Positions 52,818 through 60,726 of a stretch of 64,000 bases of DNA are shown here, piece by piece. Made by a program: the position numbers and the translations under genes. The notes under the pieces were generated by a model. The model was not told where the DNA came from. It saw only the letters and a program-made list of their open reading frames with translations, and did not search any database. Each line of letters opens with the position of its first letter. The first letter of the stretch is position 1. Origin of the DNA: Pseudomonas fluorescens (GTDB lineage Bacteria > Pseudomonadota > Gammaproteobacteria > Pseudomonadales > Pseudomonadaceae); contig NZ_CABVHU010000013.1 in the NCBI RefSeq assembly GCF_902497855.1, forward strand, positions 149,667 through 213,666. Reading direction: 5' to 3'.

Positions 52818-53435
52818 TTAAAGGTCTGAAAAACTATAGGGCTGCAGCTCGGTGATCTGAGACAGCAATATGAGATGCTCCACCGCCTTCACTTTCTCCA
52901 GATGCGCGAGAGTGTCCGGACCGCCGAACATCAGCGCTGGAACAAAACCGTACATCTCGTCGTGACGAAGAGTGCCGAGCTTTTTCTTTGCCGGTTTGAA
53001 CAGGTCGTCATAATTGTTGTAACTAACTTCCGTGGAAAGCAAGAAATTTTGCAGCTCTTTATTAAATTGCTCTCCTGCAAATATCGAGGTGTGGGTAGTA
53101 TATCGTGAAAGACAACTCGTAATAGTAAGTGAAGCACCCGTTTTTTCGCCCCAAAGGTGCAGGTGGCCAAAGGCACTGCGAGCAATTAGATGATAGTTAT
53201 CAGCCGCTTCAAATTTTGTCCCTTCAATCCAGGACGCCACCACCCCATCATATTCCTGAGGATTCACGATCCAGAAAATGCCGTCGCCGTATCCGCACCA
53301 GCCGTGCTCGGCCCAGTAATCCAATAAAATATTTGGTAGCTTGCCTCTGTAACGTTCGATACTTGACATCGGTGCTTCCTACCGGTCAACAGGCGCACCA
53401 AATTTTTCTATAAACCTAGCGAATACTTTGTCCAT
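52818..53435 (-). pseudogene. Tdi1-like immunity gene, copy A, with nonsense codon
   Basis: Reading from ATG 53435 gives a 205-codon frame identical in length to copies B and C but with TAG at 53379-53381 (codon 20), where copy B has CAG. The order is MDKVFARFIEKFGAPVDR-stop, then EAPMSSIERYRGKLPN. An internal ATG at 53369 with AGGAAG just upstream could give a 183-residue protein lacking the first part of the GAD-like domain. The rest (GAD-like plus Tdi1 C-terminal domain, ending MFGGPDTLAHLEK...SFSDL) is intact. It is the farthest copy from the effector. Confidence 0.8.
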
Positions 53436-53550
53436 GCAATGCCCTTGCTCGAAACACTCTGTCGCCATAAACCCGCGCCATGGAGGGCGCTAAGTTTTCA
53501 CGCGGAGCGAGATGAAATGCATTCCAAACGGGGCGTAGAAATGATCACTT

Positions 53551-54168
53551 CTAAAAATCCGAAAAACTGTAGGGCTGAAGCTCGGTGATCTGAGACAGCA
53601 GTGTCAGATGCTCCACTGCCTTTACTTTCTCCAGATGATCCAGAGTGTCCGGGCCGCCGAACATCAGCGCGGGGACAAAGCCGTACATCTCGTCATGATC
53701 CAGGGGGCCGAGCTTTTTCTTTGCCGGTTTGAACATATCATCAAAATCGTTGTATTCCACCTCCGTGGACAATAAGAAATTTTGAAATCTCTTATCCATG
53801 TGCTCTTCGGGAAGCATGGACGTGTATGTCGTATAGCGAGAAACGATACTGGTTATATTAAGCGAGGCTCCCGTTTTTTCTCCCCAAAAGTACAAATTGC
53901 CAAAGGCACTTCGAGCTATTAGGTGATAAGTGTCGCGTCCTTCAAGACTTGTCCCTTCAATCCAAGACGCCACGACCCCGTCATATTCTTGCGGATTCAC
54001 CATCCAGAAAATCCCGTCGCCGTACCCGCACCAACCATGTTCAGCCCAGTATTCCAGCAACAGATTGGGTAGCTTGCCCCTGTATCGTTCAATACTTGAT
54101 GGCGGTACTTCCTGCCGATCAACGGGCCTACCAAATTTCTCTATAAACCTGGCAAATACTTTGTCCAT
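53551..54168 (-). CDS. Tdi1-like immunity protein, copy B
   Basis: The 205-residue protein starts MDKVFARFIEKFGRPVDRQE at ATG 54168. It has the GAD-like domain (about 1-100, GYGDGIFWMVNPQEYDGVV) and the T6SS Tdi1 C-terminal domain (about 130-205, DEMYGFVPALMFGGPDTLDHLEKV). Proteins of this design neutralise Ntox15 (Tde-type) DNase effectors. It is close to copies A and C at both ends but differs in the middle (residues about 75-140), as expected if it protects against a variant toxin. A 15-codon relic of an effector end lies just upstream. Confidence 0.85.
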   Translation of the reverse strand: MDKVFARFIEKFGRPVDRQEVPPSSIERYRGKLPNLLLEYWAEHGWCGYGDGIFWMVNPQEYDGVVASWIEGTSLEGRDTYHLIARSAFGNLYFWGEKTGASLNITSIVSRYTTYTSMLPEEHMDKRFQNFLLSTEVEYNDFDDMFKPAKKKLGPLDHDEMYGFVPALMFGGPDTLDHLEKVKAVEHLTLLSQITELQPYSFSDF

Positions 54169-54182
54169 CCAATGCCCATTAG

Positions 54183-54230
54183 TTAGTAGCACTTATGCAG
54201 CCTTGCATTGAGAAAAGTTGAATTTTGCAT
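54183..54230 (-). pseudogene. Relic of an Ntox15 effector 3' end between immunity copies
   Basis: On the minus strand the frame reads MQNSTFLNARLHKCY-stop. The intact effector at 54970-56316 ends MRESIFLNVRLHKC-stop. The shared sequence shows that the immunity copy downstream (copy B) once followed its own effector end, so the rest of that effector has been lost. Confidence 0.75.
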
Positions 54231-54333
54231 TGGAAAACTCTGTCGCCATAAGCCCGCACATGAAGGGCGCTGAATTTATGACGCGGAGCGACATAGGGTG
54301 CATTCCCACACGGGGGCGTGGAAATGATCACTT

Positions 54334-54951
54334 TTAAAGGTCCGAAAAACTGTAGGGCTGAAGCTCGGTGATCTGAGACAGCAGTGTCAGATGCTCTACT
54401 GCCTTTACTTTCTCTAGATGATCGAGGGTGTCAGGGCCTCCAAACATCAGCGCTGGCACAAAGCCGTACATTTCGTCGTGACGTAAGCTGCCCAACTTTT
54501 TAATTGCTGGCCTGAACAGATCGCCATAATCGTTGGATTCAATATCAGTGGATAGCAAAAAATCTTGAAGTTCCCGATCCATTTCTTCAATAGTAAGTTC
54601 GGAGTTATGAATAACACATCGAGAAAGAACACTGGTTATCTTAAGCGAAAATCCCGTTTTTTCACCCCAGAGGTACAGGTCACCAAATGCGCTACGGGCA
54701 ATTAGGTGATAGTTATCTCGTTTCTCTAGTTTCGTCCCTTCAATCCAAGATTCTATCACTTCCGCGTATTCCTGGGGATTTACGATCCAAAAAATCCCGT
54801 CACCGTAACCGCACCAACCGTGTTCGCCCCAGTATTCCAGTAGCTGATTTGGTAGCTTACCTCTATAACGCTCGATACTTGACAGGGGTGCCTCTCGCCT
54901 ATCAACAGGTCTGCCAAATTTCTCTATAAATCTAGCAAATACTTTGTCCAC
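54334..54951 (-). CDS. Tdi1-like immunity protein, copy C (cognate to adjacent effector)
   Basis: The 205-residue GAD-like/Tdi1-type protein starts at GTG 54951 with a strong AGGAGG site, 18 bp after the effector stop. It is the most likely cognate immunity protein. It shares N- and C-termini with copies A and B (GWCGYGDGIFWIVNPQEY, MYGFVPALMFGGPDTLDHLE) but has its own middle segment (EKRDNYHL..., CVIHNSELTIEEMDREL). Confidence 0.87.
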   Translation of the reverse strand: MDKVFARFIEKFGRPVDRREAPLSSIERYRGKLPNQLLEYWGEHGWCGYGDGIFWIVNPQEYAEVIESWIEGTKLEKRDNYHLIARSAFGDLYLWGEKTGFSLKITSVLSRCVIHNSELTIEEMDRELQDFLLSTDIESNDYGDLFRPAIKKLGSLRHDEMYGFVPALMFGGPDTLDHLEKVKAVEHLTLLSQITELQPYSFSDL

Positions 54952-54969
54952 GTGATGCCTCCTTTTTAA

Positions 54970-56316
54970 TTAGCACTTATGTAGTCTTACATTGAGAAAA
55001 ATTGACTCTCGCATTGATTGGGGTACGTTTTCAGCAGCAGCCTTCAACTGTGCGATTTTCGGCCTCCACTGAGGGCCAATACTGGAATTCACTTGTCTAT
55101 CGCCAAAGTCCGCAATGACGTCCTTACCACCAGCGCTCAGATCAGGATTATGCAGCCCTGCAAGGTTTGCCATCGTTTCCTTGGCTTTTTTGATTGCAAC
55201 GGCTTCCGCTTCGAGCGGGTCCAGGTTTCGATAGTCCTTTTGAAATCGCTTTCTTAACGTATTCTCTAAATCCTTCCGGGCCCTTTTCGCCGCCGCCCGG
55301 CTACGCTTTACTGGATTAGCAATATTCTCCAGATACTCATCAACCGTCAGTCGATTCAACCCGTCCTCTTGCCCCTTCAACTGTCGCTCGAACTCTCCGA
55401 TTTTAGACGCTGGCAGCTTGTCCGCTTTAAAACATTCGACTTTATGAAGCGGCATCGCGTTCGGTTTGTCACGGGGGGCGTCTTTTTCTTTTCCTGATGG
55501 ACGGTGTGCGGGTGGCCCAGGCTCCTGCGAGCCAAGTGCACCTTTGCGCGGTGCCGAGGTTTGCAGGTCGGGTCGTTTTTTCAGTGCGTCTTCATGTTTG
55601 AGCATCCATCCGCCCAGCCGCGCACCTTTGGGGCTTGCTCGCATTTCCTGGGCAAGGACGTGGGCATTGCCTCGTCCACGGGTGATATAAGCAACGATGG
55701 CGCCCAGCAGCAGGGCTACGACCTCCACATGCCCTAGCGCGATGTCATTTACGGCGCTTCTATGGGCGAACGGATCGTCCCGGCTGAACGGGTTTAACCC
55801 TTCCTCACCCCGTTGGCCTTTCCACGCGGTGCTGATGCCAGTCAGGTAATACTCGCCAATGCGCGGCAAGCCTTCGACGAAAAACTCGGCGATGGACGTC
55901 AGGCCGAGTATGCCCAATATCCAGGTGCTGGCTTGCAACCCCATCGCGGCACCGGCGGCACCCATGGGAATGGCGCCAGCCCCTCCGAGAAACGCGCCTG
56001 TACCCGCACCGATGGCTCCTCCGATCAGCACACTGCCGGCAACGATCATTGCCATTTGACTGACGACGTCGATCAACTCGTTGAGGATGCTGGAGATGTC
56101 GAGGTCAGAGAAGCGTTGCCTCAATAAGCGACCGGCTTCCCACTCGGCTTGAATGAATGCAGATCTGACACTGTTGATACGACGGATGTTGAGGGAAAGG
56201 GAGGGGGCACGCTCATTGAACTGTCTGCGATAGGTGGCTCCTCCTTGATAGCCCATTTGATGAGTTATACGGTTTTCAATCTCGCGCCACGTGGGCACGA
56301 TGTGCAATAAAAACAT
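54970..56316 (-). CDS. Ntox15 (Tde-type) DNase effector with glycine-zipper region
   Basis: The 448-residue protein has a DUF6861-like N-terminal part. A hydrophobic glycine-zipper region (residues about 88-160: AGSVLIGGAIGAGTGAFLGG and GAIPMGAAGAAMG) is followed by a second hydrophobic stretch (about 212-225, VVALLLGAIVAYI), a proline-rich linker (about 258-290) and a C-terminal Ntox15 domain (about 300-448). The last contains the HxxD motif in LHNPDLSAGG (His389, Asp392). Agrobacterium Tde effectors have this DNase domain and a glycine-zipper translocation region, with Tdi1 immunity partners, as here. No PAAR, VgrG or other secretion marker is fused, so the delivery route is inferred. Confidence 0.82.
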   Translation of the reverse strand: MFLLHIVPTWREIENRITHQMGYQGGATYRRQFNERAPSLSLNIRRINSVRSAFIQAEWEAGRLLRQRFSDLDISSILNELIDVVSQMAMIVAGSVLIGGAIGAGTGAFLGGAGAIPMGAAGAAMGLQASTWILGILGLTSIAEFFVEGLPRIGEYYLTGISTAWKGQRGEEGLNPFSRDDPFAHRSAVNDIALGHVEVVALLLGAIVAYITRGRGNAHVLAQEMRASPKGARLGGWMLKHEDALKKRPDLQTSAPRKGALGSQEPGPPAHRPSGKEKDAPRDKPNAMPLHKVECFKADKLPASKIGEFERQLKGQEDGLNRLTVDEYLENIANPVKRSRAAAKRARKDLENTLRKRFQKDYRNLDPLEAEAVAIKKAKETMANLAGLHNPDLSAGGKDVIADFGDRQVNSSIGPQWRPKIAQLKAAAENVPQSMRESIFLNVRLHKC

Positions 56317-56636
56317 TCGAGAGTCTTCCTGACAATTCGCTCGTTAGTGCGTTGATAATCCCGGTGTCCATTACCGAATTACGCTAACAAGTTATTGAAA
56401 GGGGTGATGTAGGAAGGGTCTTTTGCTGTTGTCGGAAACTTCTCTTATTTCGGGATGTTGCATTGGTTACAGGTAATGGCACGCTTCAAGTTGCAATGTG
56501 ATGAGGTAGCGCTCCGCTGTGGGGCGCCTGTCGTCTCTGGAGCAATTGACCAACAGTCTGTAGGAGCGAGCTTGCTCCGGGCGGCGTTCCGACGATGAAC
56601 GAGTAGGCATCGCACTTTTATAGGCAGCACGCGTAA
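56317..56636. other. Intergenic region between effector and Rhs fragment
   Basis: No gene is seen. A REP-variant (CTGTAGGAGCGAGCTTGCTC at 56562, then CGGGCGGCGTTCCGACGATG) lies directly before the Rhs fragment and may mark the breakpoint where the rest of the rhs gene was lost. The effector promoter should lie near 56320-56400. Confidence 0.5.
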
Positions 56637-57182
56637 TCGTTCACGTCCATTGTTGAAAGTGATCCGATTGGATTGCGAGGTGGGCTCAATACGTATGGTT
56701 ATGCAGAGGGCAACCCTGTAACCAATATAGATTTTTATGGGCTAAGTAGCACATCCATAATGCCGGGTGTATGTCGGGGCTGGGCCTGTACAATCGCCAC
56801 TGTCACTCAGGTATGCGCAAGCCTCAATCCTTCTGACGTAGCCGCTGCTTGGGTCAATCTACAATTACAACAGACGGCGTTACTCGTATCGATGGGCAAC
56901 GGTGTATTTGCGAAACCGCCGGACAATGCATATGACTCCAATGGTCCAAAATCTCCTGGTAAACCTGGTCTTGGAGATGGTTTCCAAGACCCTAAAGGGG
57001 GAGAAAACTGGGTTCCTAACCCAAACCCTGGGAAAGGTGCCGGTAGTCATGGTTGGCAGGACTCAAAGGGTAACGTCTGGATCCCAACTGGTAGGGGGGG
57101 TAGAGCACATGGGGGGCCGCATTGGGACGTACAGACGCCGGGTGGTGGAAATAGAAATGTTCGGCCACTTCAACATCAGTAG
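56637..57182 (+). pseudogene. Orphan Rhs C-terminal toxin tip (Ntox37-like)
   Basis: The open frame begins after a TAA at 56634 and reads SFTSIVESDPIGLRGGLNTY then GYAEGNPVTNIDFYGLSS, the end of an Rhs core (normally ...SDPIGL...GNPV...D..GL). About 145 residues of variable tip follow, ending GSHGWQDSKGNVWIPTGRGG and HGGPHWDVQTPGGG, which resembles polymorphic toxin type 37. The Rhs body and signal are absent, and only TTG/GTG codons could start translation, so it is probably a displaced tip kept with its immunity gene. Confidence 0.72.
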
Positions 57183-57190
57183 GTGATGAC

Positions 57191-57499
57191 ATGAAAAATA
57201 TACAAATAATAGATGGTGCTATGAATTGCGTCTATGACATATTTTCCGCGACCGAGGAGGAATTTGAAACAATATTCCCTTTTGATACAAATATTGCTTT
57301 CATTGATGAAGTTTATTTGAGCGACGACGAAGCGAAGTTAGATGAATTATTCAATAATATATGGCGACGTCCTGTGCCGAAATCACAGGCCCAAGGAATC
57401 CATGGAATACTATTCTACGAGTTGGAAGAAAAGAAAATCTACTATCCAAATCGTAGAGATGAAGATGCTGTAAATCCTGATGGCACGCCTTTGAGGTAA
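57191..57499 (+). CDS. Probable immunity protein for the Rhs tip
   Basis: The 102-residue acidic, AT-rich protein (MKNIQIIDGAMNCVYDIFSA...) starts 8 bp after the Rhs-tip stop, with AGGTGATGAC as ribosome site. It has no membrane segment. Position, size, acidity and low GC are typical of cognate immunity genes; the family is not recognised. Confidence 0.75.
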   Translation: MKNIQIIDGAMNCVYDIFSATEEEFETIFPFDTNIAFIDEVYLSDDEAKLDELFNNIWRRPVPKSQAQGIHGILFYELEEKKIYYPNRRDEDAVNPDGTPLR

Positions 57500-57531
57500 G
57501 CATACCTACCTAGTCTCAACGTAAGGACGAT

Positions 57532-57561
57532 GGTGTCCGGCTATTTAGCGGACGCCGTTTT
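57532..57561 (+). terminator. Terminator after Rhs-tip immunity gene
   Basis: GGTGTCCG and CGGACGCC form an 8-bp stem (one GU pair) around GCTATTTAG, followed by GTTTTAA. Confidence 0.65.
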
Positions 57562-57723
57562 AACCCGTACAAGCGGCTTTCAAAGCGCCAACGAAGCTCT
57601 TGTCCTAAACCGTTCATATCCATGGTCGTTAAGGAATGACTGCAACCTTGGTCCTCCATGCAAGAAGGGATGCTCAGCCACTTAGCCAAATTTTCAGCAA
57701 AGGGTCAATTGAGTATTAGTTTT

Positions 57724-57942
57724 ATGACGCCATATTTTTTTTCAGCGCTCGGTCTAGCTTACTTGGCACTAATGATATTTGCATACCCACATGCCAAAAA
57801 AGGGCAGGGTATTGTGGCGATGGGACCGTGGTGGTGCCTGTATAAAAAGAGCTATGAAGTGAGAGCAAATAAGATTTGCACTTGGGGCAGGTTTATTTTG
57901 TTGCTTGATCTGATTCTTCTTGTGTGCATTTTTCTAATGTAG
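57724..57942 (+). CDS. Small two-helix membrane protein
   Basis: From ATG 57724 the 72-residue product has two membrane helices (PYFFSALGLAYLALMIFAYP and GRFILLLDLILLVCIFLM) with a basic loop. The frame is open to 57658 (94 aa), but the extra part is not membrane-like. No strong ribosome site is seen for either start. It may be an orphan membrane-type immunity protein, given the island context, but no family is recognised. Confidence 0.5.
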   Translation: MTPYFFSALGLAYLALMIFAYPHAKKGQGIVAMGPWWCLYKKSYEVRANKICTWGRFILLLDLILLVCIFLM

Positions 57943-58062
57943 AGCAAAAACTAATTTTTCGTTCATGGCAACGGTCTCCGATGAGCCCCCTGAGAAAGCT
58001 TAGTAGGCGATCAAAGGGGCGGCGGGGTAGCCGTTTCATTAGTGGATATCCCTGATATCTCT

Positions 58063-58374
58063 TTACGTCTTGAGCGGAGGCTTCGCCGTATTCGGTGAAT
58101 CGATGTGATCCAGTGCTCGTTCCACCAGTAGATACACGCCGTCGGCCATTCTGCTGATTGCCAAGACAACGGAACGGCTTCGGCCTTCTACGTCGTCGGC
58201 CAGGTCTGCGGCGATGGCGCTGATGGACAGCAGGTCTTCGGAGGCGTTGGCCAAGAGGGCTTCGGTGTGGATGTCGGGGGAAACGGTGAAGAGGTGGCCG
58301 TTTCGGATTTTGGGTCTGGATGGATTGAGTTTGTCAGGATAGGAGCTGGGGTTTTTCACAGTGATGAACCTCAT
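58063..58374 (-). CDS. DUF6124/DUF3077-like small protein
   Basis: The 103-residue protein contains FTVSPDIHTEALLANASEDLLSISAIAADLADDVEGRSRSVVLAISRMADGVYLLVERALDH (residues about 28-90, quoted in part: LLANASEDLLSISAIAADL and MADGVYLLVERALDH), a helical domain common in pseudomonads, with unknown role. A broken copy lies at 52640-52806 on the same strand, so the two flank the toxin island. Confidence 0.72.
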   Translation of the reverse strand: MRFITVKNPSSYPDKLNPSRPKIRNGHLFTVSPDIHTEALLANASEDLLSISAIAADLADDVEGRSRSVVLAISRMADGVYLLVERALDHIDSPNTAKPPLKT

Positions 58375-58722
58375 GGATTAACAAGTTCTCTCCCGAGTTA
58401 CGGACTTGCACATCCGTGTCACCGAATTTGCGATGACGGCCAGAGGTTAACGGCAAAGGGCGAGGCGCGGATAGTTCATGGCGGGCGCCGCGTTTTGCAG
58501 GAAATTTCCGAAAAGATTGAGGAATCAAGATCAAAAGATCGCAGCCTGCGGCAGCTTCTACAGAAGGTCGCGGTCGTCGCTACTTCGGTGCGTTTTGTCA
58601 GTGACTTGGTAGTCATCGGCGTCAAAAAATACGACATCTTCTTCTATCGCAAACGATGGTGGCGTTCTGTCTTGAAGCCGCTACACTGCGCCGGCCGTTC
58701 ATTATCCGTTGAGGCTGTGCGT
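58375..58722. other. Intergenic region with a degenerate repeat
   Basis: No gene is accepted here. AAAGATCGCAGCCTGCGGCA at 58535 is a short repeat type frequent in Pseudomonas intergenic DNA. The open frame that runs into the next gene from 58267 lacks coding character. Confidence 0.5.
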
Positions 58723-59112
58723 ATGAAGTTTCGTTTTCTTCTGTGGGTTTTGGGTCTGTTGATGGGTAAGGCCAGCCGGACTAATCCTGCATTCCAGCAG
58801 CAGTTGGGTGACAAGGATCTGGTATTCCAGCTGCAGACTCTTGATGGGATGGTGGCGCGGCATTTCCGGGTGAAGGATCAGCGCATTACCAGCAAGTCCG
58901 GCTTGCATGCGGAGCCGGCGTTTGCGATTGCCTTTAAAGACGCTGCCTATGGCTTCGCCACGATGCAGGCGAAAAACAAGCAGTTGGCATTCATGACGGG
59001 GATTCAGGACAAGTCGATTCAGATCAAGGGCAACCCGGCGCTGGTGATCTGGTTTCAGGGGTTGACCAAGTATTTGAAGCCGGGGAAGGCGAAGGTCAAA
59101 GCCAAGGTTTGA
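58723..59112 (+). CDS. SCP2-like sterol-carrier-fold protein
   Basis: The 129-residue protein has an N-terminal hydrophobic segment (FRFLLWVLGLLMGKA) and an SCP2-like lipid-binding pattern (QLQTLDGMVARHFRVKDQRI, AFKDAAYGFATMQAKNKQLAFMTG, FQGLTKYLKPGKAKVKAKV). ATG 58723 is chosen because the upstream frame is non-coding. The same gene lies near recG in other pseudomonads. Function unknown. Confidence 0.72.
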   Translation: MKFRFLLWVLGLLMGKASRTNPAFQQQLGDKDLVFQLQTLDGMVARHFRVKDQRITSKSGLHAEPAFAIAFKDAAYGFATMQAKNKQLAFMTGIQDKSIQIKGNPALVIWFQGLTKYLKPGKAKVKAKV

Positions 59113-59138
59113 GGTGGTCAGCTAGACCGAGGTGGATT

Positions 59139-59240
59139 CATCGCGGGCAAGCCCGCTCCCACAGGATTTGCGTCGTTACCAAATGGGTTGAACGACGCGA
59201 TCCTGTGGGAGTGGTGCTTGGTCCGGGCGGCGATCCGACG
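59139..59240. repeat. REP-like elements after the SCP2-like gene
   Basis: ATCGCGGGCAAGCCCGCTCC from 59138, then a degenerate GATCCTGTGGGAGTGGTGCT (59200) fused to CCGGGCGGCGATCCGACGAA (59224). Confidence 0.7.
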
Positions 59241-59247
59241 AAGCTTT

Positions 59248-60648
59248 TCAGGCTGGGCCGAATTGCGAAGCCAGTTCGCGCAGCAGCAGTTCAGCCTCAA
59301 GCACTTTACTGACGACCTCGTCGGTTTTGGTGCGGCTGATGCCCAGGCGTTCCAGCAGGGCGTCGGGGATGTCTTCGACCGGGCCTGCGCCGACGCCGCG
59401 GCTGCGCAGCAGGCGTACGGCCAGGCAGACGAGGTTCGGGTATTCGGCGTAGTCGCCATCGTAGTTCGGGTCGTGCTGGAAGCGCAGGGCGGTGGACAGT
59501 TCATCCGGCATGTCCCAGTAGCGCATCAGCCACGCGCCGATCTGTTCGCGGCTGATGCCCAGCAGGTGTTGCTCCACAAAACTGTGGCTCAGGTGCGGAT
59601 TGACCTCCAGGTGACGGCAGATCAGCGAGAAGTGCGGCGGGAACACGTGGGCCAGCAGCAGGTAGCCGAAGTTGTGCAGCAGGCCGGCGAGGTAGGTCAG
59701 GCCGGCTTCGGGTCGCTGGGCGCGCGGCATGGCGCGAGTCAGGCCGTCAATGACGGCGGCGGTGTAGATCGACTGCTGCCAGTACGGCGTGGTCTGTTGC
59801 GGGTGATCCTTGGGCAGGCTCAGGGTTTTGCCCAAAGCCAGGCCCAGCGCCAGATTGATCACCAGGTCGAAACCCAGCACTCGGACGATGGCGTCTTCCA
59901 CTGAGCGGATCTTGCTCGGCGAGGCGTAGTAGGGTGACGCCGCCCAGCTGATGACTTGTGCGGCCAGGGCCGGATCGGTTTCGACGACGCCGGTGATGTC
60001 GTCGATGGTGGCGTTGGGATCGACCCGCAGCTTGATGATTTTCTGCGCGGTCGTGGCCAGGGGTGGAATTTCGATGGTCTCTTCCAGGCGTTGCTGGATG
60101 CGTCGCGCCGTGAACGCCTGGACGGCCCGGGTGATTTCCTGGCGGTCATCGTCGGGCCGATCGATGTTCGGGCGGATGCTGGTCAGGGTTTCGCCGAAGT
60201 TTGCGGCGCTGGCCTTGGTCAGCAGGGTTTTGAAGTCTTCGCGGGTGACTTCCAGCCATACGCCCGGCTCCCCCGAGTCGATCAACAAGGTCGATTCGCG
60301 CAGCAGGCTTTCTTCGTACAGGCACGGCGAACTGGTCAGCGCCGGCAGGCCGGGCAGCAGGCTGAGGTTGTGTTTGCCGAGTATTTTTCCCCGACGTTCG
60401 GTGGACACGGCGGTCAGCCGGCGACCTGTAAGTTCGATGAGGCGGTTGAGGTCCAGCAATTGGCTTTGAGGAAACAGCACCATGAGCGTGCCGACCGTAT
60501 CGTCGAGCAGAACCGCCTGCACTTTGCGCGCGGCGTTCAGGTCGGGGTGGTCGAAGACTTCATCAAAGGCAATGCCCTGCTTGCCCAGCAGCAGCCGAAT
60601 TGCAGACGGCGTATGCGGGATTTCGGGGGCGAGGGCAGCGTCAGTCAT
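59248..60648 (-). CDS. YbaK-like plus HDOD domain protein
   Basis: The 466-residue protein combines an N-terminal YbaK/ProX-like domain (residues about 12-150, IRLLLGKQGIAFDEVFDHP and KVQAVLLDDTVGTLMVLFP) with a C-terminal HDOD domain (about 195-400, IEIPPLATTAQKIIKLRVDP, DPALAAQVISWAASPYYASP, GLLHNFGYLLLAHVFP). HDOD proteins act in regulation and stress signalling; the deacylase-like part may be a substrate-binding relic. It lies in the usual place next to recG. Confidence 0.85.
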   Translation of the reverse strand: MTDAALAPEIPHTPSAIRLLLGKQGIAFDEVFDHPDLNAARKVQAVLLDDTVGTLMVLFPQSQLLDLNRLIELTGRRLTAVSTERRGKILGKHNLSLLPGLPALTSSPCLYEESLLRESTLLIDSGEPGVWLEVTREDFKTLLTKASAANFGETLTSIRPNIDRPDDDRQEITRAVQAFTARRIQQRLEETIEIPPLATTAQKIIKLRVDPNATIDDITGVVETDPALAAQVISWAASPYYASPSKIRSVEDAIVRVLGFDLVINLALGLALGKTLSLPKDHPQQTTPYWQQSIYTAAVIDGLTRAMPRAQRPEAGLTYLAGLLHNFGYLLLAHVFPPHFSLICRHLEVNPHLSHSFVEQHLLGISREQIGAWLMRYWDMPDELSTALRFQHDPNYDGDYAEYPNLVCLAVRLLRSRGVGAGPVEDIPDALLERLGISRTKTDEVVSKVLEAELLLRELASQFGPA

Positions 60649-60726
60649 GGTGTGGATCCGTTCTCGAACAGTTGCAGGAGTATAACCATCATGTTTAACA
60701 CGCCGGTCCGGAAACTGCGACGCTGC

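Noticed and set aside
54970..56316. Colicin- or pyocin-type identity for the effector
   Set aside because: No HNH or colicin nuclease motif and no receptor-binding domain. The HxxD region and the Tdi1-like partners fit Ntox15 better.
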